The position numbers and the translations under genes were made by a program. From Chrysophaeum taylorii (taxonomy: Eukaryota; Sar; Pelagophyceae; Pelagomonadales; Pelagomonadaceae), in assembly GCA_029834535.1 (NCBI GenBank), contig JAQMWT010000658.1, positions 1 to 29,449 of the forward strand: 29,449 bases of DNA, in the 5' to 3' direction. The notes beneath the pieces are model-generated. The model saw only the letters and a program-made list of their open reading frames with translations. It was not told the origin of the DNA and searched no databases. Below, one piece after another: positions 1-8,843 of the stretch; position 1 is the stretch's first letter; every line of letters begins with the position of its first letter.

Positions 1-404
1 ATCAAAATCCCGATAGTGCAACTAATGCCAAAGCTATCAGGCACACGCTGGTTTTCGTATACGCGACTACGCACATGAAAACGCAATACGTCACATCATG
101 TTTCCGTACCCATAATTCGCCGATGGTTTACTAAACCCTTTGGAACTCCGCTCTTCAGCAGATTTCGTACGTTACTCGGCTTACAACAACCCATAGCTCA
201 ACAAGATGGTTAATCTACCCTTCATTATGTCCGAAATGACCTTAAACTAACCCTGATATGTAAAGGAATACTGGCTCGCTAGAATGTGAATGCAATCACA
301 GGTGTGATGTGGAGATCCGTCTCATGGTGAATCCCACTAAAAACAAAAGATGCTGCGAGCCGACGCCACTCTACCCTAAACCGTGGGGTGGTGGTGCACT
401 GTAA
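1..404. other. AT-rich leading region without recognised gene
   Basis: I see no convincing coding frame, RNA gene or clear repeat here. The base composition is AT-richer than the gene block further right. The frame that becomes the 618-1694 reading frame opens just after a TAA at 402-404, so upstream coding sequence in that frame would have to come through an intron or lie outside. Confidence 0.4.
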
Positions 405-617
405 CTATCCCCACCTTTTAACGCTCTAACTCCAAGCGTTGCACCGACTAGTTCCCCTAATCGGAAGCATCAAACCTATTTGTCGGTGGCTCAAGGACAT
501 CAATCTACGCCCGTTACGCCTAAGGCACCCAAGACAAATGTCCAACAACCGTCTAAATCGCAACCATTAAAGTCTGAGTATTTCCTGCTTAAACATTGCA
601 AATTTGACGCACTTGCG

Positions 618-1694
618 ATGATGTCAGGGAATATAGCCGCCCTTGGTGGATCCCCGCCGAATTTCCTCATCCCCCAACATAATAATCCTCAGTGTTGGCT
701 TAAGTCTGTGCAGCAGCTGCTTACCGAAGCACAACAGACAGACTTTGTGGACGACATCCAATATCTTAGTTCATTGCTGTGCGTCAAAGCAAGGCGCATT
801 CGGAATGCCCCCGCTATATCTCCTAATGAGGGTATTCGATTTCACCGCTTTCCACCCATTAAAGGGGTTGTCAAAGTACATGTGGCGTGTACAAAGTGTT
901 ATAATAAAACTGAGATGCCGGGCACACCCTTCGTGCTCATCATCTGTACTGAAGATGAGCTTAAAACTGACAGGATTCGCCAAATTATTGAGGATCATCT
1001 CGCGTCTGAGCAACACGCATCGCACTGCTTTGATGTACCGCGCCCTTTCTTTTTGTTGGCTTGTGTGATGTGCAACTTGTCGAATCATGGGGTAGCTTTA
1101 ACTCGTAACAGTCAGCAACCCTTCCAGCTCTCTTGTTTTAATGGTCCAGCTGCCCACACAAGAGCTATAATCCTCCGCCTTGGAAAGTCCATTGCTATTA
1201 ATAAGCTGCTCAAAGAGGCAATCATGCAGGCTGCAACATCCCTTAACGTTGATGCCTCTAAAATCATTGTTAACCCTGACGCTAACGCCATGCTCTTACT
1301 TCAGTTGCCCTTCATTTCAAGTGTAAATCTTGAAATTCTTGTAGCAGCTTGGTCTTTGTTACAATCCGTTGAAGATAAGACCTGTGTAGTTACCAATCCT
1401 GAGGAGTTACTTAACGTGCTCATCGAACGCTTTGTTAACGATGTTTCTCATCAACTGGATGCAACTTCATCCGAGACGGTACCTCCAATGTTGAATTACT
1501 TTCGCCAACTTCCACCTGATCAACAATTAGCATTTAAAAACGTGTTAATCCAAGTTGGCTACCCATCCCATATCATTGATACCTTTAATAATACCCCTTC
1601 TGAAGATGTGTCACCAGCGCCGATCGATAATCCATCCGCTGAGCTCACGCCAGATAAAGCTAACGACAATATGGCTGCATCCTTACACCAATAA
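618..1694 (+). CDS. Unrecognised protein ORF A in AT-rich island
   Basis: I do not recognise this family. The frame is open from 405 but its first ATG is at 618 (a TTG lies at 480), giving about 358 codons to the TAA at 1692-1694. The predicted protein has mixed, natural-looking composition, a Cys-containing segment around 890-910, several Leu/Ile-rich helices in its second half and a Pro/Asp/Asn-rich tail. Codon use is AT-richer than the genes after 8840, suggesting a different origin such as a mobile element or virus-like insertion. The next frame (ORF B) is open from 1664, so the two overlap by about 30 bases in the -1 frame and could be one protein joined by a frameshift, a small intron or a sequencing error. 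No catalytic motif is visible. That it is a real gene is likely from its length and composition; its function is unknown. Confidence 0.5.
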   Translation: MMSGNIAALGGSPPNFLIPQHNNPQCWLKSVQQLLTEAQQTDFVDDIQYLSSLLCVKARRIRNAPAISPNEGIRFHRFPPIKGVVKVHVACTKCYNKTEMPGTPFVLIICTEDELKTDRIRQIIEDHLASEQHASHCFDVPRPFFLLACVMCNLSNHGVALTRNSQQPFQLSCFNGPAAHTRAIILRLGKSIAINKLLKEAIMQAATSLNVDASKIIVNPDANAMLLLQLPFISSVNLEILVAAWSLLQSVEDKTCVVTNPEELLNVLIERFVNDVSHQLDATSSETVPPMLNYFRQLPPDQQLAFKNVLIQVGYPSHIIDTFNNTPSEDVSPAPIDNPSAELTPDKANDNMAASLHQ

Positions 1695-1747
1695 AAGAAG
1701 AGATTCAGTCCGCATCCCTACGTCTCACTAACACTGAACAGCAATTG

Positions 1748-2332
1748 ATGGCACGAGAACATCAACTATCGCTTGCTCTAACGTCTCGCAAACAATTTCA
1801 AGAAAACAACGAAACCCTTAATACTCAAGTGACCGAGAACATTAAACATGTTTCTTTACTAGATAACATGTTGTCAAGTCTTCAAATGCATCAGAATACC
1901 AGAATACCAACCTCTGCTGTATTTGTCCATATCATTTCTCGATCGCTTATCTCGTCTATTGGACAGCTCCTTCCAGATACGTATAATGAGGCACAGCGAG
2001 TTCAAATCGATGCAGCAGCTCACCACCTCCACACAGCTATGTCTGATGCACATGATCGTGTTATTCCTGCATTGGACCTACACGCTCTTACACCAGATGC
2101 TGCTATGTCTTTCCTTTCGTCTGTCATATCACCCTTGGTCACCTTGAGTGGTGCAATGACTACGCACAATACCAACACTGCTAACGACCTATCCTCCAAT
2201 GATCATAATTCGTCTTCTCCAGAGTTAAAGGAACTGGACGATAATAGCGAGGATGAATTGGACCACACACCTGATGTTGTGGATACCGATATTGCTTCTT
2301 TGCGCAACATCACAGCACGCTCGACATCATAA
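1748..2332 (+). CDS. Unrecognised protein ORF B with coiled-coil start
   Basis: The frame is open from 1664 and its first ATG is at 1748, giving about 194 codons to the TAA at 2330-2332. The N-terminal ~50 residues are Gln/Glu/Leu-rich with heptad-like spacing, consistent with a coiled coil. A middle helical part follows, then an acidic Ser/Asp/Glu-rich tail. The open frame begins upstream of the stop of ORF A in the -1 frame, and the sequence between 1664 and 1748 already reads as coiled-coil-like residues. ORF B may therefore be the C-terminal half of the same protein. I see no classical slippery heptamer directly before the ORF A stop, so a programmed frameshift is not established. A disrupted single gene or an unrecognised intron fits equally well. 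Family unknown. Confidence 0.45.
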   Translation: MAREHQLSLALTSRKQFQENNETLNTQVTENIKHVSLLDNMLSSLQMHQNTRIPTSAVFVHIISRSLISSIGQLLPDTYNEAQRVQIDAAAHHLHTAMSDAHDRVIPALDLHALTPDAAMSFLSSVISPLVTLSGAMTTHNTNTANDLSSNDHNSSSPELKELDDNSEDELDHTPDVVDTDIASLRNITARSTS

Positions 2333-2954
2333 TTAATTTGTCCTGTTCTGTTGTTGTTTGTTCCATTGTTCACTGTTCTCACGTATATTGCACAAGTTCC
2401 GCCTCAAGAACGTCTGAAATGCATAAACTGCTTTCACACGTTGAGGGGGTCCAGAGAGCTACACTATTATTGTTTGCGACACTGGAACATTTCACACCTA
2501 TCTCCACAAGAGGGTTTTCTCTCCGTAATACGGCTTTCCCTCCTTCCTTCCTTACCCTTCCGCGATTATATTTTCATGACTATGAAGAACCCAGTCTGAA
2601 GCTCTTTTCAAACATGGAGTAGGCCTCCAGGTGCGTACCGTCAGGTACGGGGTGTTCTGTTTAATTAACAGAGGCTTCGTTCCTCGGTCCTCTCGCGCGA
2701 CTGTCGCGACGACTCAGACGTCGACGCGCGGATCAAGAAGGTGTCTCAGGCCTTCGGTGCCTTGCGGGACTGCATCTTCGCCTCGAAGTCCGTCTCTGCT
2801 CGCGCGTTGTCAGTGTAAACGATTCTATGGGACCTAATGTCCTTCAGGATTTAGGGCTTAAATCCCTACCTTGTGTAGTAGCATGTGACAAGCGGAATGG
2901 TCTGTACACGCCTAAGACTGCACGCAGTCTCTACCATGTACCCGGAAAGGGTCA
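2333..2954. other. Non-coding stretch with several small hairpins
   Basis: No convincing gene. Short perfect stems are visible. One is a 5-bp GTACC/GGTAC stem near 2637-2650. Another is a 7-bp AGACTGC/GCAGTCT stem with a 2-base loop at 2915-2930, enclosed by an outer ATGGT/ACCAT pairing (2897-2901 with 2933-2937). These could be part of a structured transcript, but nothing identifies a known RNA. Confidence 0.3.
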
Positions 2955-3412
2955 AATCTCTCCATCTTCCCTCCCCTTCTTCCCTTTTCAACATATCAAT
3001 AGCCCCTTGATTTGTGCTCACACTCATCATCATGGTCTAGCGCACCCCGTAGGTACGTAGACTTACATGTTAAACTAGGTGTAGATCTGCGTGCCGTCTG
3101 TCGTGTTCTGAGGCTAGGGGACTAGCCTGCTCCCAGAACTTGCAGAGTATTCCGCAAGGCAGTGGTATAAAGTCACTGAAGAACCATCCCGCCTCGCCGT
3201 GCGCGTCTGGCAGGTTAGAGTTCAGGGAACAGGCCAGTTCCCCTAGCCTCAGCACATGACAGTCGACACGTAGAACTACACCTACTTTAACATGTAAGTC
3301 TACGTACCTACGGGGCGCGCTAGACCATGATGATGAGCGTGAAGCGAATCAAGGGACTATTTGGTTAAAATTTTCGTGAAAACGGAAGAAAAAGGGGATA
3401 AGGAAGAGATCG
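2955..3412. repeat. Long imperfect inverted repeat (foldback)
   Basis: The left arm (about 2955-3134) reads as the reverse complement of the right arm (about 3225-3412) around a ~90-base spacer. The core arms 3019-3134 and 3225-3343 are the best matched and include a long identical block around the GTAGGTACGTAGACTTACAT segment. The outer parts match more weakly (pyrimidine-rich on the left, purine-rich on the right). The arms are diverged, so this is an old structure or one tolerating base changes. It could be a foldback transposon, a MITE, or a long-hairpin RNA locus. No flanking target-site duplication was identified. Confidence 0.75.
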
Positions 3413-3560
3413 CGTTCTCAACACGGACGGAATAAGAACAGGAGTCTGTAGATTTCTCTGCTCTGGGAGGTGAGGATACGTGAATAGTTACACAGCTCCA
3501 AGACATATCCTTTATATAATATGTTTGAGACAAACAGGCAAAGGATGGGTCGTGGTTCGG

Positions 3561-3633
3561 GTCGAATTCGTCTAGCGGTCAGGACGTCACCTTGACACGG
3601 TGAAGATCGTGAGTTCAAATCTCACATTCGATA
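3561..3633 (+). tRNA. tRNA-Val(GAC), copy 1
   Basis: A complete 73-base cloverleaf can be drawn. It has a 7-bp acceptor stem (GTCGAAT with ATTCGAT, first pair G-U), a 4-bp D stem with a GG-containing loop, a 5-bp anticodon stem TCACC/GGTGA around the loop TTGACAC, and a 5-base variable region. A GTGAG/CTCAC T stem closes the loop TTCAAAT, and A is the discriminator. The anticodon is GAC, reading Val GUC/GUU. Internal A-box-like and B-box-like sequences are present. No CCA is encoded. The anticodon arm resembles bacterial and plastid tRNA-Val(GAC) rather than the usual eukaryotic nuclear Val tRNAs. Confidence 0.85.
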
Positions 3634-4052
3634 ACGATTCGGGAGAGCTCTAGTGAGAATGTACGAGACCAGGGGACGGGTGCTCACGGATAAAAATGTG
3701 ACGGAGGATGGGATGGAGGCGTGCGTGCCTTGCGTGCCTTGAGACACTTTAAGGGCTGCATATATATATACTCACTCGACCTTATAGAGTCGGTGAAGCG
3801 CGTTAAGGAAGGTACTTAAGTTGGCACGATAGAAGAAACGTCGACGTAAAAGTTAAGAGAGGGTCGTGCGACAAATCGATGTGACACTGCTAAGCAATCG
3901 ACTCCGGTACACATGGTTCACATGGCCACAGTTGTCGTGTGCTCGGCGCTATGTCACTCATCGGGTAGGGTATTGTTGACACACTCGCTCTCGTACATGT
4001 GGACTCGCGTCGGGTCTCGCCAGTAATGTCGTCCTCTTGTACGCGAAAAGGT
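3634..4052. other. Spacer between tRNA copies
   Basis: No gene seen. The spacer contains a short tandem repetition of a GCGTGCCTT-like unit near 3721-3740 and a TA-alternating stretch near 3760-3770. The flanks of the three tRNA copies are otherwise different, so the repeat unit is the tRNA alone. Confidence 0.4.
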
Positions 4053-4125
4053 GTCGAATTCGTCTAGCGGTTAGGACGTCACCTTGACACGGTGAAGATC
4101 ATGAGTTCAAATCTCATATTCGATA
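4053..4125 (+). tRNA. tRNA-Val(GAC), copy 2, with compensatory T-stem change
   Basis: The fold is the same as copy 1. Differences are a C-to-T change in the D loop and two changes at the outer T-stem pair, where G-C becomes A-T (ATGAG/CTCAT). The two T-stem changes compensate each other, so the stem is preserved. A TTTT run directly follows the discriminator (4126-4129), as expected for RNA polymerase III termination. No CCA is encoded. Confidence 0.85.
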
Positions 4126-4176
4126 TTTTCCACGTGAGTATAGAGAACGTGCAAAGATTGGAGAGTCATCCACGAT

Positions 4177-4249
4177 GTCGAATTCGTCTAGCGGTCAGGA
4201 CGTCACCTTGACACGGTGAAGATCGTGAGTTCAAATCTCACATTCGATA
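4177..4249 (+). tRNA. tRNA-Val(GAC), copy 3
   Basis: Identical over the 73 bases to copy 1, with the GAC anticodon and an intact cloverleaf. It lies 51 bases after copy 2. A run of six T at 4292-4297 is the nearest downstream candidate for Pol III termination. Confidence 0.85.
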
Positions 4250-4616
4250 TGCTTGGATACTAGATCACAGCTCAGGTGCGCTTGAGGCGTGTTTTTTGCG
4301 AGTGTACAGGATAGTTTGCTAGCTAGCCGTGATATCGCGGCCGAAAAGGTCGTCTAACTTCTCTTTTATACTTTTTTTTCCGTTTTGAGTTTTTCGAGTC
4401 TCGCCGTTGTTGATTACAGTCCGCGCTTCGTGGCGCTCGTCGACGCCTGCTGCTGCGATGAAGGGCCGCAGGAGGCTCGCGTGTCTCTCCCCGATATACA
4501 TAAAAGTTCGGAAGAGGCGCTCTATGGAGCGCAAGAGATCGCGGCGGGTCGTTGCTCCCGCTACAACGTTATTGCTGTGTACCGCGTACGCCGAGAACGC
4601 CGACCGCGAGAGGGAC

Positions 4617-5051
4617 AGGAACCGTCGACGAGATCGTCTGGTCGACATGGCACACATCTCGGAAAAGACCGTTTGGCCGATCGTCCACGTAACAGTCTCG
4701 GCCATCAACAAGCGGGTCCTGTTGGAGCCCTTTGACATCACGAACGAGGCGAGGTTGAAGGAGCTCAAGGGAGAATATCCCAAGGGAAGTGACTATGTCA
4801 TGCGCGTCTGTGTCGGCGATTTGGGCGGCATGGCCATCCGCATTCGCATGCCCACGTGGGCAGAGTGTGGTGGCAATACCTTTCATTACCTCAACCGTAA
4901 GGGCTACTACCCCATCAACCTCCAAGCCATCTGCGACGCGAACAGGAAATTCCTCTTCTTAAGCATGCGATGCCTTATTAACTTTATGGGCGGCGACGTC
5001 CGGGGCAATGGTGGGGGCGAAGCCCGAGAGAGGGCGTCGTGGCCCCGGTAG
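4617..5051 (+). pseudogene. PIF/Harbinger (HARBI1/DDE_Tnp_4) transposase, truncated, catalytic Asp lost
   Basis: The open frame runs from 4407 to 5051; transposase-like residues are clear from about 4617. In order they are a helix-turn-helix-like segment (ISEKTVWPIVH), the block around the first catalytic position (VGDLGGMAIRIRMP), the family-typical YLNRKGYYPINLQAICDANR and KFLFLSMRC. In this family the first block normally reads like G-x-L-D-G; here the Asp position is Gly (codon GGC at 4824-4826) and the residue two before has become Asp. The second catalytic Asp (in ICDAN) is present. After the SMRC motif (about 4976) homology stops and the frame runs into low-complexity Gly/Arg, so the C-terminal half with the last acidic residue is missing. 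It is therefore a dead remnant. Identification by motif is confident; exact ends are not. Confidence 0.8.
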
Positions 5052-5837
5052 GCGTGGAGAGGCTTGATCTCTTTGGAGTTGAAGAGGTGTGTGAAGCTGG
5101 CCCCGCCTTGCCACACATCTTCGCTATCGTCGTCGTTGCTCGAGTCTAATTTCTCGCGAGTGTTGCACGCGGCATACGCGGCAACAAGGTTGAATTCATT
5201 GTTGGTCGACCAAGAGGTGGGCCATGCGGCACTCGAGCCTGGCGCTCACAGCATCGGACGATCCAGAGCGCGTCGTCCCTTCCGCCGAATTCGAGACGGC
5301 TGCCTGTAGCATCTTCTCGACGGCGTCAAGCAGGGCATGTCCGTGGACGTCGGATATCAGCGAGTCCTTTAGAAGAGCCACCATCGCCTGCTTGAACGCG
5401 ATGATCTGGCCCTCGCCGACTTGCAGAACCTCGAGGACGTCGAGCTTCTCCCAGAAGTTGTCGACGATCGTCTCGAAATCGGCATCATCTATGGTGAACT
5501 CAAGCGAGAACTATGCAAACTCCCTTTCGGCAACATCGAGGTCGAGCTCGGTTGCACAAGCCGTACCGCAGCGCGTCCACTCGTACAGCATCACCCCCTT
5601 CATGGCGTCGCCGATTGTCCAAAACATGAGTCTTCACTTGTCGTCGTCGTCTTATAAAAAGCACATCTTCTCTTGTATCTTGAGCTCGCCCGCTTTGCCG
5701 CGGGGCCCGTTCTTCTCGCGACGGCGTTTCGTAGCCTCGCGCTTGAACGCCTTCGATTTCTTCTTGCGATCGTCCACCTCGATCTTCAGCTCCGTCGCGC
5801 CATGTCCCGATAGCGCGAGATGGCTCCCTGAGAGCAC
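5040..5837 (-). pseudogene. Decayed opposite-strand gene beside the Harbinger remnant
   Basis: Reading the minus strand from an ATG at 5837, one frame gives a Lys/Arg-rich segment (about 5660-5770), then natural-looking sequence through to 5196. It is interrupted by in-frame stops at 5652-5654 (TAA), 5634-5636 (TGA) and 5511-5513 (TAG). After 5196 the sense continues in another frame to about 5040, with an acidic Ser/Asp/Glu patch followed by an aromatic segment. GC-rich third positions support former coding. Harbinger elements usually carry a second, DNA-binding gene, and a convergent partner here fits that, but no Myb/SANT motif is evident, so the link is inference. Some stops might be removed by very short introns, which this locus uses elsewhere. 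Family not recognised. Confidence 0.5.
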
Positions 5838-6553
5838 GCCATCGCGCTAAGGACGTCTAGCCAATAGACACAGTCAGCGAGAGAGCCGCAAAACGTCCGG
5901 GAGACCCTTATATACGAAACGGCCTTGGGCCTAGCGCATTGTCCCACAAAACGCAACCCTAGATTTCCCGTGTATCCAGGGCCAAAGTTTGCCGCTTCCC
6001 GCGCTCCGGGGTCTTCTGCGCGTCGATTTCTCGTCTTTTTTGGTGAAGTGTCTCACGGCCAGTTTCGAATTTCAAGTGAGTTTGGTAGTGCTTCAGAAAT
6101 CGAGCTCGTCGTGCGTAGCGTATGAGACTGCTCACTTCTCGCACAGATTCGGCGTGTCCAGTGGGTATGGTCGCGCGTGTGCGGACGATGAAAGCTCAAA
6201 ATTAATCATCACGGCCCCTGGCGAATAATCCATCGCCAATCGAGCGGTCGACGAAAGGCTAGTTCATTAGACTAGACCGCGGGGCAGGAAGCGATATATG
6301 ACGCTCGCCTTCTATTATGACATCGACAGCACGATGTTTAATGTTGGTGTTCGCGAGTGCGCAGAGAAGTGAACAACGGCCCCTCAACGCGCTCCGAGGC
6401 GGCGAGCTGCTACGCCCACTTCAACCGTGTCCAGCTGATGCGCACAGCCCACCATCACCGTGTCCATTGGATGCGTCCAGTCCGCCATCACCGTTGCTTC
6501 GGGGGTAGTGTGCACTGAGGGACAAATCACCAGCAATCTCAAGGCAAGCGTAG
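5838..6553. other. Gene-free stretch
   Basis: I see no supported gene. It contains two imperfect tandem copies of a ~33-base unit at about 6425-6495, each with a GTGTCCA...GATGCG...CCGCCAT-like core. Confidence 0.35.
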
Positions 6554-8225
6554 ACGCAGCATCGGCGCACTGTCATTGCAGAGAACAAAAGGTTGATGGG
6601 CCACGCCGACGCCTACGAGGCCAATGAGGCCTTGACAAAATAGAGAGAGGCGCGGATGGCCTCCGAGCGGAAGCACGAGGGCTTAGTCCATGTTGCCGCA
6701 CGTCGGGAGTCACGGCTCCAGGTCCTTATCAAACGCCACAAGGCCTCCAAGGAGAAGCAGCGCGAGCGCGACTTAGCGGAGCTGCAGAGCGCACTATAGA
6801 CAAGATGGGGGCGGCGAAGGCGGCGGTGGTCGAAGCGGACTAAGAAACTCTGCACTAGGCGGTCAGGCTCTCAAAATCTCTGCCGACTCGAGGACAGCTA
6901 CGCCGCCGTGATCCGTGACGCGAATCAAATGGTGCTCGAAATCGCCGCTACTGAGGACCGACGAGGCCAAGGACGAGGAAAGCGGGTGGCATTCTGTGCG
7001 TGTCGAGGAAATCGCGGAGTAACGCGCCGCGGTCTGGGTGGTGCAGAAGCCGCCGAGAAAGGACGCCGGTTCGGGGATGCCGTGGGCGATGCCGTGGGCG
7101 CACGCTGTACATGAAGACTAGAATTGATTAACAAAGCGTTGTCTCGCCCGGAGCGTTGCACCGAGCGAGGAGCTCGAGGTTATGGCTATAGTTGTCGCGG
7201 CGGTCGTTGGCCCAGTGCGGGCTTGCGAGTTGCAACTGCCGGGGGAATGTTTCCGTCGCGCCCTTCGCGCCGAGACGGGAGTCCTCCACGAGTCCCTTGC
7301 TTCTCTCGGTATTAACGATTGCGAGCTTGTCGCCGCCGTCGCAGATGCCTCCTCACGATAGGTCGACGTCGTCGAACTGGCGACGGTTGTCGTCAAGCGC
7401 AGCGGCGTGACACGCGACTGGGCGTCCGGCGCGCAGGACATCGCGATCAGATCGTGACTGCGGCCGGTGAGGCCAGGGCGATGGCCAACCGGCTATTGGA
7501 CGTGAATCGCGCCTCCGAGATCTGGCGAGAGAAATTTCGAGAAGCGCCATGTAGCCGACTCTGCAGGCAAGGCCTTCGCGGCTGCCGGCAACTCCGGCGG
7601 CCAGAGACTCGCCGGCCAGCGGGCTCGACGAACAGCGCGTCGACGGCGATAGCCTCAGTTCGCGGGCTCCAGAAAAAGTGTTTAGAGTCGGCGGTGTGAG
7701 GGAACTCGTCGACGACGAGTATGCTGTCGAGCCTCGAGTGCATATCAACTTGTTCATGGTCTATCGCGCAAACTGCCACCGTCACCATGTTGAGTCTTTG
7801 GCCTCACCGTCGTGCCGTCTTGGCGGTTGTATGTTGTAAGTTCAGGCAACACATCCCTCGGCGTTGGCGCCAAAGCCGAGGCGAAGCTCAGCAAGATCCT
7901 GCTAATATAGAACTCTCTTGGCAATCGCGACGCCAAGCACCGACGGCTCACCACGTCGCTGAACAAGATCATCCACGCCGCGTCGTCCAGGGACTTTGGG
8001 AAAGGCGTCGATCGGTGCGGCCTGGGCCTTCTTCCTCGCCAAAAATCGGCGCTGCTGTTCGAAGAGGACAACCGGTGCTTGGTGGGGGAGAGTGGTGTCG
8101 CGCAATTTGGGTGGTTGGTGCAACGAGGCGTCCGCGAAGATAGAGGAGCGCGGTCGGCAGCGAGGTTGGCAGGCACGAACGAACTAACTACCTACTGGCC
8201 AGCCCAGTGCATGGGCGTAGGCTGA
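6554..8225 (+). pseudogene. Decayed coding tract, family unknown
   Basis: Several + strand segments look like former coding sequence broken by stops and frame changes. 6554-6799 is an Ala/Glu/Lys/Arg-rich coiled-coil-like segment with a TAG at 6641 and another at 6797. 7128-7457 is an open frame with GC-rich third positions and a TAG at 7359. Sense then shifts frame around 7457-7560. In the same frame as the 7128 segment, a reading stretch resumes at about 7846, is stopped by TAG at 7908-7910, and runs open from 7911 to the TGA at 8223-8225 (104 codons). Such a series suggests one long degenerate gene, or a gene with tiny introns not resolved by eye. No conserved motif lets me name it. A 12-base tandem duplication (GATGCCGTGGGC) lies near 7076-7100. 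Confidence 0.4.
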
Positions 8226-8228
8226 TCC

Positions 8229-8249
8229 CACGCGCCACTGTGGCGCGTG
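8229..8249. other. Perfect 9-bp hairpin
   Basis: CACGCGCCA and TGGCGCGTG pair perfectly around a 3-base loop (CTG). It sits just after the decayed coding tract and about 600 bases beyond the 3' end of the reductase gene. Its role is unknown; the stem is very GC-rich. Confidence 0.6.
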
Positions 8250-8843
8250 AGGAGGTCAGAACGCACGGGGCCGAAAGACGAGGGGCGCAGAAAAAGGAGC
8301 GTCGGGGGAGATTTGACGCCTGTCGCCATGCGCGACGCGGAGACCGCGATTTGACTAACAACCATCTCGTCGTTAACGTTTCCTTCTGCGTCAACCCGTC
8401 CCGCTGCGAACGTCCCGGCATCCAACCGGCACAGACGAACAGGTGCCAGCCTACGCCGGGAGGACGAATGCCCTCGGAAGTTGGGAGGTGCGGTGAATAG
8501 AAACCGCCACGGGCACGCGCTGTCCGGAAGCGGCGAGGACGACGCCACGCGGGATGTCCTCGAGGCCGGCAGGTTCCGGGGTCTCGCCGGCCGGCTGAGA
8601 GAACCGCGGCTCCAGAGCCCGCCAGCTCGCTCAAGCCAGCACGCGCGCGCGCTCACGACGCGAGAACTGCGCGCTCTCGAGATCCTAAGGATGATACCAT
8701 CCCAAAAACGACGACGACGAAAACGATGTTGAACGTGAAGCCACACGCTCGGTCGGGGGCGAAAAGGTCTACTACAAGTAGTCAGATGGTCTCATCTCAG
8801 TCCGTCGGTCGGTCAGAACGACGCGGAGTGGCACGCATCTCAG
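8250..8843. other. Region downstream of the reductase gene, no supported gene
   Basis: Both strands are open in several frames because of high GC content. The longest minus frame (8192-8746) is Arg/Ser/Pro-rich, typical of a spurious frame in GC-rich DNA. I do not call a gene. Part of it must be the 3' UTR of the minus-strand reductase. Confidence 0.4.

Noticed and set aside
2631..3060. Small plus-strand frames in the AT-rich island
   Set aside because: Short, no motifs, and overlapping hairpin and inverted-repeat sequence; not supported as genes.
3561..4249. tRNA-derived SINE family
   Set aside because: The three copies share only the tRNA itself; the downstream sequences differ and lack a common body or tail.
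3561..4249. CRISPR-like array of three repeats
   Set aside because: The repeats are full tRNA cloverleaves with irregular spacing (419 and 51 bases), in a eukaryotic context.
4319..4783. Minus-strand frame opposite the Harbinger remnant
   Set aside because: It overlaps clear transposase motifs on the plus strand, and no motif is seen in it.
8192..8746. 184-codon minus-strand frame downstream of the reductase
   Set aside because: Arg/Ser/Pro-rich with no motif, and an overlapping minus frame is equally open; typical of GC-rich non-coding DNA.
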